In this document: piece after piece, positions 25,606 to 36,156 of the stretch
Layout of the letters: the number at the start of each line of letters is the position of its first letter
How positions within the stretch are numbered: position 1 is the first letter of the stretch
Assembly: GCA_009692535.1 (NCBI GenBank)
Contig: SHYZ01000009.1
Location: 1-40,483, forward strand
Reading direction: 5' to 3'
Source: Myxococcales bacterium
GTDB lineage: Bacteria > Myxococcota_A > Polyangia > Haliangiales > SHYZ01
DNA: 40,483 nt
The notes under the pieces: generated by a model
What the model was told of the DNA's origin: nothing
Seen by the model: only the letters and a program-made list of their open reading frames with translations
The model's database searches: none
Program-made: the position numbers and the translations under genes

Positions 25606-26589
25606 TTACGGCACCAGCACGGCGGAGCCGGAGATCTTGCCGGCCCGCAGCGCGGCGAACGCGTCGCCAAAGTGGTCGAGTGAAAATGCTGTGATGCTGG
25701 CGCGGAGCGGCGCGTGGGAGGCGAGGGTGACGACGCGCTCGACATCCTTGCGCGTGACGTGGGCGACGGAGCGGAGCACGCGCTCGCCATGGAGGAGCTC
25801 GTAGGGGAGGCGCGGCAGGTCGGTCATGCGGAGCTCAGCGCAGACGACGACGCCGCCGGGGGCGACGGCGCCCAGCGCGAGCGGCACGAGCTCGCCGGCG
25901 GGGGCGAAGATGATCGCGACGTCGAGCGGCTCGGGCGGGCGCTGGTCGGAGCCGCCGGCCCACTCGGCGCCGAGCGTGCGCGCAGCGGCCTGGCGCGCGG
26001 CGTCGCCGGGGCGGGTGAACGCGAAGACGCGGCGGCCCTCGAGTCGCGCGAGCTGGGTGAGCAGGTGCGCGGCGGCGCCGAAGCCGTAGAGGCCGAGCCG
26101 TTCGCCGGCGCCGGCGAGGTCGAGTGCGCGGCGGCCGATCGCGCCGGCGCAGAGGAGCGGCGCGAGCTCGGCGGGAGTCGGGCCGTCGGGCAGCGGCGTG
26201 CAGAAGTCGGCGGCGGCGACGGTGTAGTCGGCAAAGCCGCCGGGGAGGTGGTAGCCGGTGAAGCGGGCGTCGGGGCAGAGGTTCTCGCGACCGTCGCGAC
26301 AGGCAGCGCAGGCGCCGCACGCGCCGCCGAGCCACGAGACGCCGACGCGCTGCCCGAGGCACTCGGCGTCAACGCCGGGGCCGCACGCAGCGATGGTCCC
26401 GACGACTTGGTGACCGGGCACGAGCGGAAGCACCGGGTGATCGAGTGCGCCGTCGAGCAGATGGAGATCGGTGCGGCAGATTGCGCAGGCGTGTACTTGG
26501 AGCAGCACCTGTCCCGCGCTGGGAACTGGCGTCGGTAAGGTCATCAGCCTGAGCGGTCGGCCCGGTCCGTCGAAGACGAGGGCGCGCAT
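25606..26589 (-). CDS. zinc-dependent alcohol dehydrogenase family protein
   Basis: 327 residues of the medium-chain dehydrogenase family, closest in pattern to the zinc-binding alcohol dehydrogenase subgroup TIGR02822. Catalytic zinc ligands are Cys38 (ACAICRTDLHLLDG) and His60 (VPGHQVVG). The structural zinc site is Cys92, Cys95, Cys98 and Cys106 (GGACGACAACRDGRENLC). GYHLPGGFADYTV and the nucleotide-binding GLYGFGAAAHLLTQLA (about 167-182) also fit. It oxidises an alcohol or reduces an aldehyde with NAD(P); the substrate cannot be told. It stands between the toxin-antitoxin remnant and the EamA-corA operon. Confidence 0.93.
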   Translation of the reverse strand: MRALVFDGPGRPLRLMTLPTPVPSAGQVLLQVHACAICRTDLHLLDGALDHPVLPLVPGHQVVGTIAACGPGVDAECLGQRVGVSWLGGACGACAACRDGRENLCPDARFTGYHLPGGFADYTVAAADFCTPLPDGPTPAELAPLLCAGAIGRRALDLAGAGERLGLYGFGAAAHLLTQLARLEGRRVFAFTRPGDAARQAAARTLGAEWAGGSDQRPPEPLDVAIIFAPAGELVPLALGAVAPGGVVVCAELRMTDLPRLPYELLHGERVLRSVAHVTRKDVERVVTLASHAPLRASITAFSLDHFGDAFAALRAGKISGSAVLVP

Positions 26590-26626
26590 CGTCTTCGACG
26601 ATACACCGGTGCGGCGCGGGCGCCCG

Positions 26627-27625
26627 CTACAGCATGCGGTGGCGGCGCATGAGCAAGAGCAGCCCGACGACGACAGTGGCGGTGACGCCCCAGAAGCCGA
26701 GGTAGGCGTAGCGCCACCTGAGCTCGGGGATGAACTCGAAGTTCATGCCGTAGATGCCGCAGAGAAAGGTGAGCGGCATGAAGATCACGCTGACGATCGT
26801 GAGCTTGCGCATCACGAGGTTGGTGCGGTGGCCGAGGATCGAGACGTAGAGCGTGACCGAGTCGTTGAGGATGTCGCGGTCGGCGATGATGTCCTGCAGC
26901 ACCCGCTCGAGCGAGAAGACCATGTTGGCGAGGAAGCGCTGCGTCGACTCGCTCACGAACGGCGAGCGGCGCGTGGAGAGCTCGGCGACGATCTCGCGTG
27001 TCGGCACGACCAACGTGCGGAAGTGGAGCAGGTTCGCGCCGAGCGCCGAGACGCGCTGGAAGACGCTATCGTCCCCCTCGCCGACGAGCTCGCCCTGCAC
27101 GCGCTTGACGCGGTCCTCGAGCTTCTGCTGCACCTCCTGGTAATTCTCGATGAGCTGGTCGAGCAGCTCGTAGAGCAGAAAGCTTGGCGTGTGCGCGAAG
27201 CGGACGAAGTCGTCCCGGTAGTGCTTCCGCACCGACTCGAGGAAGCTGGCGCGACCGCGGTGGAGCGTGAGCAGAAAGTGCTCGCCGACCAGGGCGTCCA
27301 CGCGCTCGTCGTGCAGGCCGTCGTCGAAGAGATGGCAGCCGGTGAGCGAGAAGTGGAGACAGCTCTCGAAGCGCGAGAGATGCGTCGTGGGGTTCTCGTC
27401 GAGCGCGTCCTCGAGCAGGTCCTCGGGGATGAGCGCGAGCGGCGCGAGCAGGGCGCGTGCGGCGTCGCCATCGGTCATGTCGACGTCGAGCCAGATGAAT
27501 CGCCCGGCGTCGATGAGCGCGCGCGCCGACTCGGGCGGGACCGAGTCGTCAGCCTTTTTCTCGAAGTCGAACGACAGGCAGCGCGCCATCGGGAGCGGCG
27601 CGGCCTCGGGTGCGGGCCGGTTCAT
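26627..27625 (-). CDS. corA: CorA-type magnesium/cobalt transporter
   Basis: 332 residues. A long soluble N-terminal domain with coiled-coil helices (about 145-265) precedes two C-terminal membrane helices. The signature YGMNF at 292-296 follows helix 1 (LTIVSVIFMPLTFLCGI), and helix 2 is YLGFWGVTATVVVGLLLLM, followed by a basic tail RRHRML. CorA/ZntB proteins are pentameric channels for Mg2+, Co2+ or Zn2+; the extended loop WRYAY gives no clear choice. Its ATG overlaps the stop of the upstream EamA gene (ATGA, 27622-27625), so the two are translationally coupled. Confidence 0.93.
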   Translation of the reverse strand: MNRPAPEAAPLPMARCLSFDFEKKADDSVPPESARALIDAGRFIWLDVDMTDGDAARALLAPLALIPEDLLEDALDENPTTHLSRFESCLHFSLTGCHLFDDGLHDERVDALVGEHFLLTLHRGRASFLESVRKHYRDDFVRFAHTPSFLLYELLDQLIENYQEVQQKLEDRVKRVQGELVGEGDDSVFQRVSALGANLLHFRTLVVPTREIVAELSTRRSPFVSESTQRFLANMVFSLERVLQDIIADRDILNDSVTLYVSILGHRTNLVMRKLTIVSVIFMPLTFLCGIYGMNFEFIPELRWRYAYLGFWGVTATVVVGLLLLMRRHRML

Positions 27626-28527
27626 GTCGGCACCTTATCGCGACCGCGCGCCGGGGCGCGAGGCAGCGCGAATACGCTCGCGACGATGCCGGTGAAGATG
27701 ATGCCGACGCCGAGCCAGGTGCGAGGCGAGAGGCGCTGCGACTCGAAGAGCGCGTCGGCGGAGAGCGCGACGAGCGGGTGCACGAAGACCAGCGTCGAGA
27801 GCGTCATCAGCGAGACCCGCTTGACGAGGAAGATGTGGCAGCCGAACGCGATCACCGAGCCGAACAGGCCGAGGTAGAGCAGCGCGAGCGTCGGGGAGAG
27901 CGGCAGCGGCGTGGGCAGCGTGGTGGGACCGGTGAGGAGCGTGACGACCACCAGCACCGCCGCGGTCGCCGAGAGGAAGATGGTGGTGGTCGCGATCGGG
28001 TGCTGGTCCTGCGCGTGACGCTTGAAGATGAGGTTGTAGAAGGTGCAGAGCAGCACCGAGCCGAGCACCATCGCGACGCCGGCGCTCTGGGCGGGCGAGC
28101 TGTCGAGGCGGTCGGCGAAGATCAGCGCGATCCCGCCGAGCGCGATCAATGCGCCGATGAGCGCGCGCGCGGTTGGCCGCTCGACGCCGGTGGCGGTGCC
28201 GATGCCGGCGAGGAGGATCGGGTAGGTGCCGTAGAGCACCGCCGAGAGTCCGCCGGTGATCCGCTCCTCGGCGAGGTAGACCAGCGTGTAGCTCAGGCCG
28301 TTGAGCAGGCCGGCGACGATCGTCCACGCCCACGCGCGACGGCTGCTCGGGCCCGGGCGGCCGAAGCCGACGGCGCAGATGGCGCAAAGGATCGCGCCGG
28401 CGAGCACGAAGCGAAGCGCGGCGGCGAGGAACGTCGGGTAGCCACCCTCGCCGATGCAGACGCGGATGCCGTACCACGACGTGCCCCAGATGAGCGCGCA
28501 GGCGAGGTAGGCGAGGACGACCGGCAT
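27622..28527 (-). CDS. EamA/DMT family transporter
   Basis: About 301 residues from the ATG at 28527 (MPVVLAYLACALIWGTSW); a start at 28578 would add 17 residues. Ten hydrophobic segments form two EamA repeats: the first begins LAYLACALIWGTSWYGIRV, the second AGVAMVLGSVLLCTFYNLIFKR. Other typical phrases are LNGLSYTLVYLAEERI, AVLYGTYPILLAGIG and TLVFVHPLVALSADAL. Members export amino acids or other metabolites across the inner membrane; the substrate is unknown here. It overlaps corA by four bases. The 122 bp upstream to the next gene should hold the promoter of the pair. Confidence 0.9.
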   Translation of the reverse strand: MPVVLAYLACALIWGTSWYGIRVCIGEGGYPTFLAAALRFVLAGAILCAICAVGFGRPGPSSRRAWAWTIVAGLLNGLSYTLVYLAEERITGGLSAVLYGTYPILLAGIGTATGVERPTARALIGALIALGGIALIFADRLDSSPAQSAGVAMVLGSVLLCTFYNLIFKRHAQDQHPIATTTIFLSATAAVLVVVTLLTGPTTLPTPLPLSPTLALLYLGLFGSVIAFGCHIFLVKRVSLMTLSTLVFVHPLVALSADALFESQRLSPRTWLGVGIIFTGIVASVFALPRAPARGRDKVPT

Positions 28528-28700
28528 CTCAACGTGCGCCACGCACGCGGCGGTCACGGTAGCACGCAGCACGCGCATCGCTGCCGAGTGGGACCGCTCA
28601 CGGGAGCGGCATGGATTGTCAATGGTAGTTACAGATGATGACAGTCGGCGACGAGGTTGACGTGCCGTACAAGACCGCGAGCGCGGCTGCCGGGCGGCGA

Positions 28701-30353
28701 TCAGTAGCCGTGGTAGGCGAGGTGTTCTCGTATGCGCGTCGGTCGGTTGGAGATGTACTCGAGCAGTTCCTGGTAGGCGTCGAGGAACTCGCGCTCGCCA
28801 TACTCGCGACGGGGATCGTTCTGAATGTGTGGCCAGAGCTGAGAGAACTGACCGGCGGCGCGGGCGGAGAGGCTGCTGGCCTCAAAGAGATCGTTCACCG
28901 CCTGAAGGCGGGCGGCGAAGGCGGCTTCGCAGTCGGGCTCGTCGAGGCAGCGCCGGGCCAGCACGCCCCCGACGCCCCACGGGTCTTGGTCACCGCCAAA
29001 GGTCTGATCGACGCCGGTCGGGATGAGGGTCCAGCGGTCCATCGTCGGGTCGTGGTAGACGCGATAGTTGTTCATGATGCTGAACTGGTACGCGTCCCAG
29101 TGTGAGATCACGGCCTCGAGCGCCCACTGCGAGAAGAAGGTCTCCATGTCGAAGAACGTCTCGACCTCGGGGTAGAACTCGCCGCTGCGCAGCTCGTCGA
29201 TGCGGTAGACGAACGCGCGCAGCAGGTCGTAGGTCTCGGGATCGGCGCCGGGCTCGGGCGGGCTCGAGCAGGCGTCAGGCGAGAACTCGCGCGTCAGACA
29301 GTACGTGTCCTCCTCGCCGGGAGGCAGGTTGGCGGGGATGAGATCGCACCAGTAGGTGCCCTCGTAGAGCATGCCGTCGTTGGTCGGAAACCAGCGGTCG
29401 AGGAAGCGGCGATCGATCGCCTCGACGAGCGTGTAGACGCCCCAGTATTCGTCGTTCACGAAGACGTTGGCGGTGACGGCGCGTGGCGTCGGCACGCCGA
29501 GTTGGTGGTAGAGCCAGTAGGCGAGGCGCTCGTGCTGCGAGGTCCGGTCCTGCACGCCGTTGTTGAGCGTGAGGTGTTTCTGACCGTGGAGGCGCCGCTC
29601 GTCGGGGCAGCCGGGCACCGCGGGATCGTCCCAGCCGAGGTTGATCTTGAAGCTCGCCTTGCCGCCGAGGTTGCGCGACGAGCCGCAGCCGCCCTTGATG
29701 TGGATGCCGACGCCGGCAAACGACTCGCCCTCAAATGACAGAGCGCCCTCGTGGTAGTCGCGGTGGTAAGGGACGCAGCCCGGCGGCGACGCCTGGGCGT
29801 TGATCGGGTCCTGACTCTCCGGCGGGATGGTGATGTGGAACTCGCGCACCGCTGACGGGTCGAAGAGGTAGATCGAGCCGTCGTCGGTGCGAAAGGCCAG
29901 CTCGCTCGACCAAGCCGACCACTGGCTGCAGGCGTCGTGATCGTCGCGCACGCGCGCGCGCACGCCGTAGCGGCGCCACTGCGCGAGCCCGACGCCGACT
30001 GCGGCGCCTTCGTACGTGCCGGCGGCGAGGTAGGTCTGCGTCGCCCTGCCGGTGAGCTCGGCGTGCCACACGCGATCGATCGGCGTGTCGCCGGCCAGCG
30101 TCCAGAGCTCCCACTCGGAGGCGCCCTGGATGTCGCCGAAGTCGGGATCGGCAAAGCGCGCGATCTCGAAGACGAGGTTGTGGGGGAAAACGTCGATGCG
30201 ACCGGCCGACGGCGTGGTGATCGTCGGCGTCTCGGGGAGAAGGTTGGCCGGACAGACGAAGGCGTCGGGCGTGAGGTCAGCGTCGGGCAGCGCGACGGGC
30301 TCGGTCGCGCAGGCGACGAGGACCAGCGTGAGCAGACGAGCAGTGTGCTTCAT
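28701..30353 (-). CDS. CotH-type kinase family lipoprotein
   Basis: 550 residues with lipobox LVAC (Cys15) and a linker (ALPDADLTPDAF). Residues of about 35-155 resemble a fibronectin-III-like beta domain (ETPTITTPSAGRIDVFPHNL, then RYGVRARVRDDHDACSQWSAWS). The CotH domain follows: AVREFHITIPPE (about 168-179), GGKASFKINLGWDD (230-243), LTLNNGVQDRTSQHERLAYW (261-280), then FVNDEYWGVYTLVEAIDRRFL and DAYQFSIMNNYRVYHDPTMD, then WTLIPTGVDQTFGG. Spore-coat CotH is an atypical protein kinase; related secreted proteins occur widely in bacteria. Here it would act outside the inner membrane, where ATP is scarce, so its substrate is open. Monocistronic as far as can be seen. Confidence 0.88.
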   Translation of the reverse strand: MKHTARLLTLVLVACATEPVALPDADLTPDAFVCPANLLPETPTITTPSAGRIDVFPHNLVFEIARFADPDFGDIQGASEWELWTLAGDTPIDRVWHAELTGRATQTYLAAGTYEGAAVGVGLAQWRRYGVRARVRDDHDACSQWSAWSSELAFRTDDGSIYLFDPSAVREFHITIPPESQDPINAQASPPGCVPYHRDYHEGALSFEGESFAGVGIHIKGGCGSSRNLGGKASFKINLGWDDPAVPGCPDERRLHGQKHLTLNNGVQDRTSQHERLAYWLYHQLGVPTPRAVTANVFVNDEYWGVYTLVEAIDRRFLDRWFPTNDGMLYEGTYWCDLIPANLPPGEEDTYCLTREFSPDACSSPPEPGADPETYDLLRAFVYRIDELRSGEFYPEVETFFDMETFFSQWALEAVISHWDAYQFSIMNNYRVYHDPTMDRWTLIPTGVDQTFGGDQDPWGVGGVLARRCLDEPDCEAAFAARLQAVNDLFEASSLSARAAGQFSQLWPHIQNDPRREYGEREFLDAYQELLEYISNRPTRIREHLAYHGY

Positions 30354-30409
30354 CGTCGCAGGATACGATCATCGCGCTGGATTTTAGCGTTCGCTGCTGA
30401 CGCGTGACG

Positions 30410-32131
30410 CTAAGGCTGCGACGGAGCCCACGCCTCGAGATGGCTCGGGCCGGACTCGCGCTCGCACGACGCGACGACGAGCGTCTCGCCGAGGACTGCC
30501 GGCAGCGTGTACTTGCGGCCGGGGCCGTCGAGCGCGGCGCGGTCGATGATGGCGCCGTCCGAGACGCGCACGAGGTAGAGCAGTCCGTCGGTGCCACCGT
30601 CGGGGCCGGGGTCGACGAGCGCGGCGTACTCGATACCGGCGAGCGTCACCAGCACGACGCGACCGGTGTGCTCGCGAAAGCGCGTCACGGCTTCGCTCGA
30701 TGAGAAGGAGGGCGCCTCCCACGCTCTGTGCCAGCGCGGGACGCCGCCAGGGTCGCGGATGATCTCGAGCGCGACGAGCCCGGCGGGGTTGGTCTGGTCG
30801 AAGACGAAAGTCGGCACCAGCACGGTCGGCACGCCGCCGACGGTGGTGGCGGCCGGCACCGTGGCCATCGTGCCGGCCCAGTTGGCGGTGCAGGTGCCGC
30901 CGTTCGCGCCGCAGATTGCGGTGAGCTGCAGGCGATCGTGGAGCGTGCCGAGATGCTCGGCGTCGACGAGATAGACGCCGCCGTCCTTGGCGGGCACGAC
31001 GAGCACGTCGGCACCGCCGGGCACGCTGACGCGCGCGGGGGCGTTGGCGCCGAGGTCCCAGTCGAGCAGCGCGTAGCATTCGAAGAAGGTCTTGCCGTCG
31101 CAGCGACCGTCGGGCGGATCGAACGGCGGGTCGCCGGGGAGGAGGCGCGGGATGAACTGGTGGGCGCAGCTCGCGATGCAGGCGGGCGATGGATCGATCG
31201 GATCGAACGCGGCGCAAAGCACGGGATCGCAGCCGGGCTCGAACGCGAGACCGCGGCCGACCCGAAGGATGCTGTTGGCGTAGTCGCGCCGACCGAGGTC
31301 GAGCTGGCCGTTGCCGGTGGGGACGAGCAGCTCGAAGCCGCCCGTGTCGTGTTCGATCAGCGTCGGGCCCGACGGTGTCCAGATGCCGCCGCCGCAGATC
31401 ATGTCGAGCGAGCCCGACATGCCGGGCGTGCCGCAGTCGGTCTCGGGCGTGGTGAGCAACACTGCCGACTGCGCGTTTTCGCCGCGCGCCCAAGCGTCGA
31501 GGTCGAGCTCGAACAGCCAGCCGTGCCACGGTTGAATGTCCTGCGTGTTGCCGAAGCCGACGTACGCGAGTCCGTAGGTCATGTCGGCGGGACGCGTCGT
31601 CGGGATCGCCGAGCGCGAGAACGCGTTGGCGGGGAGGAACTCGACGTCGGCCGTGCCGTCGAAGTTGGGCACGCGCGCGGCGAGCGTGAGCAGTGGGAAG
31701 CGCGGATCGAGCGCACGGGTCTCAAGGTCGAGCACCGCGACCGCATGGCTGCGACGGCGTGCGCCCTCGGCCTCGTCGCGCAGCATGGTTGCGATGACCA
31801 CATGCGTGCCGAGTACGCCGGGCGTGGCGGCGATGAACGCGTCCTGTCCCTTGGGGGCGGCGAGCGGGACGCGAAAGACCTCGCTGCCGTCGGTCGGTGA
31901 GGTCGCGACGAGCACGCCGCTCGTAAGCGCGGTGAGCAGCAGCTCCTGCCCCTGCGACGTGACGACGAGCGGCGAGGCGATCGCGCAGCCGGGCAGATCG
32001 GCGCTGCGCCACGAGCGCGCAAGGTCGACGTTGGGAAGGGCGGCGTCGACCGCGTGCTCGCCGGGGGCCGGGGCGTCGCCACACGCGGTCGCGACGACGA
32101 GGGCGCTAGAGAGTGCGGCGCTGCGCAGCAT
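30410..32131 (-). CDS. lipoprotein with PQQ-like beta-propeller repeats
   Basis: 573 residues. Lipobox ATAC (Cys17; weak at -3), then a short linker. Blades with a PQQ/WD-like look follow: SPLVVTSQGQELLLTALTSG, VLVATSPTDGSEVFRVPL, HAVAVLDLETRALDPRFPLL, GGVYLVDAEHLGTLHDRLQL, GRVVLVTLAGIEYAALVDPG and LYLVRVSDGAIIDRAALDG. A cysteine-bearing insert (about 300-365: EPGCDPVLCAAFDPIDPSPA to RCDGKTFFECYALL) breaks the propeller. No enzyme motif is seen. It is divergent from the DksA-like gene with only 21 bp between the start codons, so their promoters must overlap or lie inside the genes. Confidence 0.75.
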   Translation of the reverse strand: MLRSAALSSALVVATACGDAPAPGEHAVDAALPNVDLARSWRSADLPGCAIASPLVVTSQGQELLLTALTSGVLVATSPTDGSEVFRVPLAAPKGQDAFIAATPGVLGTHVVIATMLRDEAEGARRRSHAVAVLDLETRALDPRFPLLTLAARVPNFDGTADVEFLPANAFSRSAIPTTRPADMTYGLAYVGFGNTQDIQPWHGWLFELDLDAWARGENAQSAVLLTTPETDCGTPGMSGSLDMICGGGIWTPSGPTLIEHDTGGFELLVPTGNGQLDLGRRDYANSILRVGRGLAFEPGCDPVLCAAFDPIDPSPACIASCAHQFIPRLLPGDPPFDPPDGRCDGKTFFECYALLDWDLGANAPARVSVPGGADVLVVPAKDGGVYLVDAEHLGTLHDRLQLTAICGANGGTCTANWAGTMATVPAATTVGGVPTVLVPTFVFDQTNPAGLVALEIIRDPGGVPRWHRAWEAPSFSSSEAVTRFREHTGRVVLVTLAGIEYAALVDPGPDGGTDGLLYLVRVSDGAIIDRAALDGPGRKYTLPAVLGETLVVASCERESGPSHLEAWAPSQP

Positions 32132-32152
32132 GAAATGGAGTCTACTCGTCGC

Positions 32153-32542
32153 ATGACCGGGAAGGAGCGCGAGCGCTGCAAGCGGTTGCTCGAGCGGCTG
32201 CGTGAGCAGGTGCTCGCGGCTGGCACGGCGAAGGCGGAGCCGACGCGCAAGGACGGCTCGGCGGTCGGTGTGCCCGATGAAGATGAGCAGGCGCTGACCG
32301 AGATGCAGCAGATCCTCGCGTCGACACGGAACCGCAAGCAGCGCGAGGAGCTGGTAGGCATCGACCGCGCGCTCGCGACGCTCGCCGACCGGCCCGACGA
32401 CTACGGCGTGTGCGAGGAGTGCAGCGAGTCGATCGCGCTACGCCGGCTGGAGTTCATGCCGTTCGCGACGCTCTGCATCGAGTGCCAGGCGGAGAAGGAT
32501 CCGAAGCGCGGTGTGCGCCGGCGGTCACTGAGCGACATCTAG
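32153..32542 (+). CDS. DksA/TraR family zinc-finger regulator
   Basis: 129 residues. The N-terminal half is a helical hairpin (KERERCKRLLERLREQVLAA, then EMQQILASTRNRKQREEL) with an acidic tip PDEDEQALTE that recalls the DxxDxA tip of DksA. The C-terminal zinc finger has Cys87, Cys90, Cys108 and Cys111 (GVCEECSESIALRRLEFMPF then CIECQ). Such proteins bind the RNA polymerase secondary channel and modulate promoters, often with ppGpp. It is shorter than E. coli DksA and of the general TraR/DksA type common in deltaproteobacteria. Start at 32153 is where helical similarity begins. Confidence 0.92.
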   Translation: MTGKERERCKRLLERLREQVLAAGTAKAEPTRKDGSAVGVPDEDEQALTEMQQILASTRNRKQREELVGIDRALATLADRPDDYGVCEECSESIALRRLEFMPFATLCIECQAEKDPKRGVRRRSLSDI

Positions 32543-32563
32543 GCGTGCGAGCGCGGCGCCGGG

Positions 32564-34222
<1,659 letters not shown>

Positions 34223-34369
34223 GGGGCGGCGAAGGTACCACGCGACGTCAGCCGTTCGCGGTGGCGGCGTGGTTCGGTGATCAGCGTTCAGGCCGCGTTC
34301 AGGTGAGTGCGCTGCTGAGCTGCAGGCGTCGCTCCAGTTCCACCCGCGCCACGCTGCTACGATACCTGC

Positions 34370-34689
34370 GTGGACGAGCCTTGGATGGTGCTACGGCGGG
34401 GCGGACTGCCGCTCGGCGCGCCCGTCGAGGCGCCGGCACCCACGGCCGAGTCGATGGCCACGGCGGTGAAGACGATCCTCGCCGCCGCCGACGAACCGCA
34501 GGGGCGGCACGCGATGCTCTCGCGGCGTTCGTGCTGGCGTGGCGCAGGCAGTGGCCGCGGGCATTCGCTGGCGCGTTCGGCACCGACGGGCCGGCCGTGC
34601 TCGCGTGGGCGGATCGTGCCGTGACCGATCCGAACCGCACGCTCAAGCTCTCGCGGATCGCGATGGCTCACCTCGCGACCGTGCTCTGA
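34370..34689 (+). pseudogene. small hypothetical gene with a frameshift
   Basis: Two adjoining reading frames make one plausible ~106-residue protein. From the GTG at 34370, VDEPWMVLRRGGLPLGAPVE continues through TAESMATAVKTILAAADEPQ. After a one-base shift at the GGGG run near 34499-34504 the other frame gives GAARDALAAFVLAWRRQWP and ends KLSRIAMAHLATVL at 34689. Each half alone is truncated, and the combined stop lies 3 bp before the DASS transporter start, as in an operon. The cause may be a base lost from the G-run (mutation or sequencing error) or a -1 slip during translation. No family is recognised. Confidence 0.45.
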
Positions 34690-34692
34690 GGC

Positions 34693-36156
34693 ATGGTGCT
34701 CGGCGTGGAGCCGGCGGTTGCGATCAGCGATGCCGAGGCGCGCTTTGAGCGCGTGCGTCGCAGCGTCGGGCTCTGGCTGGCAGCGCCGGTGTTCGGGCTG
34801 GTCTGGTTCGCGGCGGGGGACGGTAAGGACGGTCGGCTCGCGGCGATTATGGCGCTCGCGGCGGTGCTCTGGATCAGCGAGGCGATCCCGCCGGCGGTGA
34901 CGGCGCTGCTCGCGGCGGCGCTCACCGTGCTCATCGGCGTGGCGACGCCGAAGGAGGCGTTCGGCGCGTTCGGGCACCCGCTGCTCTTCCTGTTCATCGG
35001 CTCGTTCTTTCTCGCCGAGGCGATGGTCGTCCACGGGCTCGGCGAGCGGTTCGCACGCGCGGCACACCGCGTGGCGCGCGGACGGATGGGCTCGCTGGTC
35101 GCGCTCTCGGTGGCGACGTTCGCGCTCTCGCTCTTCATGTCGAACACCGCGGCGACGGCGGTCGTGCTGCCCGTCGCGGTCGCGGTCGCGCGTGCCGACG
35201 GTCATCGCGGCTTTGGCGCAGCGCTGGTGCTGGCGATCGCCTACGCCGCGTCGGTGGGCGGCATCGGCACGCCGGTCGGGACGCCGCCCAATCTGATCGC
35301 GATCGAGCGGATCCGCGACGCGGGGATCGAGATCGGCTTTCTGCGCTGGATGGCGCTCGGGCTGCCGATCGGCCTGGTGATGCTCGCGGTGCTGTTCGCG
35401 CTCTTCGCCCGCCGCTTCGATCTGCAGGGCGGCGCGGCGGTGCGCGTGCCGGGGAGCTCCGGCCCGTGGTCGCGCGGCGAGCTCGCTGTCGCCACCGCGT
35501 TCTCGACGGCGGTGCTGCTCTGGGTGCTGCCCGGCGTGCTCGAGCTCGCCCTGCCCGGGCACGCATTCACCGTCTGGGTCGACGCACGCCTCGACGAGCC
35601 GGTGGTCGCGGTGCTCGCCGCCGCGCTGCTCTTTGTCTGGCCGATCGGTCGCGATGCCGACGGTGAGCCACGCCGCGCGCTCGGCTGGGCGCAGGCCGCG
35701 CGGATCGACTGGGGCACCGTGCTGCTTTTCGGCGGCGGCATCCTGCTCGGCGAGCTTGCTGGCAAGACCGGCCTTTCGGCAAAGCTCGGCGACGCGCTGG
35801 TCGCGGCGAGCGGCGCCGACTCGCTCTGGACGCTGACCGCGCTCATCACCGCCACGTCGATTCTCCTCTCGGAGGCGACGAGCAACACCGCGACCGCCAC
35901 GCTCATGCTGCCGATCGCGATCTCGATCGCCGCCGCCGCCGACGTGCCGCTCGCGCCGCCCGCGCTCGGCGCTGCGTTCGGCAGCTCGTTCGGTTTCACA
36001 CTGCCGATCTCGACCGCGCCGAACGCGATGGCCTACGGCACCGGGCGCGTCACGATTCGGCAGATGGCTGGCGCGGGCATCATCTTCGACGTGATCGGCT
36101 TCCTCGTGATCCTCGCCGGGCTGCGCCTGCTCTGCCCGCTGCTCGGGCTGGTCTAG
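34693..36156 (+). CDS. DASS (SLC13) family sodium/dicarboxylate symporter
   Basis: 487 residues. The two inverted repeats each carry the substrate- and sodium-binding SNT motif: Ser150-Asn151-Thr152 in LFMSNTAATAVVLP and Ser397-Asn398-Thr399 in EATSNTATATLMLP. ASVGGIGTPVGTPPNLIAI and FGFTLPISTAPNAMAYGTG are the matching loops. Around 11 membrane segments are visible. Members import succinate, malate, citrate or sulfate with sodium. It follows a frameshifted small gene by 3 bp, and its stop shares a CTAG palindrome with the stop of the convergent gene at 36153. Confidence 0.94.
   Translation: MVLGVEPAVAISDAEARFERVRRSVGLWLAAPVFGLVWFAAGDGKDGRLAAIMALAAVLWISEAIPPAVTALLAAALTVLIGVATPKEAFGAFGHPLLFLFIGSFFLAEAMVVHGLGERFARAAHRVARGRMGSLVALSVATFALSLFMSNTAATAVVLPVAVAVARADGHRGFGAALVLAIAYAASVGGIGTPVGTPPNLIAIERIRDAGIEIGFLRWMALGLPIGLVMLAVLFALFARRFDLQGGAAVRVPGSSGPWSRGELAVATAFSTAVLLWVLPGVLELALPGHAFTVWVDARLDEPVVAVLAAALLFVWPIGRDADGEPRRALGWAQAARIDWGTVLLFGGGILLGELAGKTGLSAKLGDALVAASGADSLWTLTALITATSILLSEATSNTATATLMLPIAISIAAAADVPLAPPALGAAFGSSFGFTLPISTAPNAMAYGTGRVTIRQMAGAGIIFDVIGFLVILAGLRLLCPLLGLV

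Noticed and set aside
28635-29105. Plus-strand open frame of ~156 codons
   Set aside because: Most of it is antisense to the CotH-type gene. The peptide has no domain pattern.
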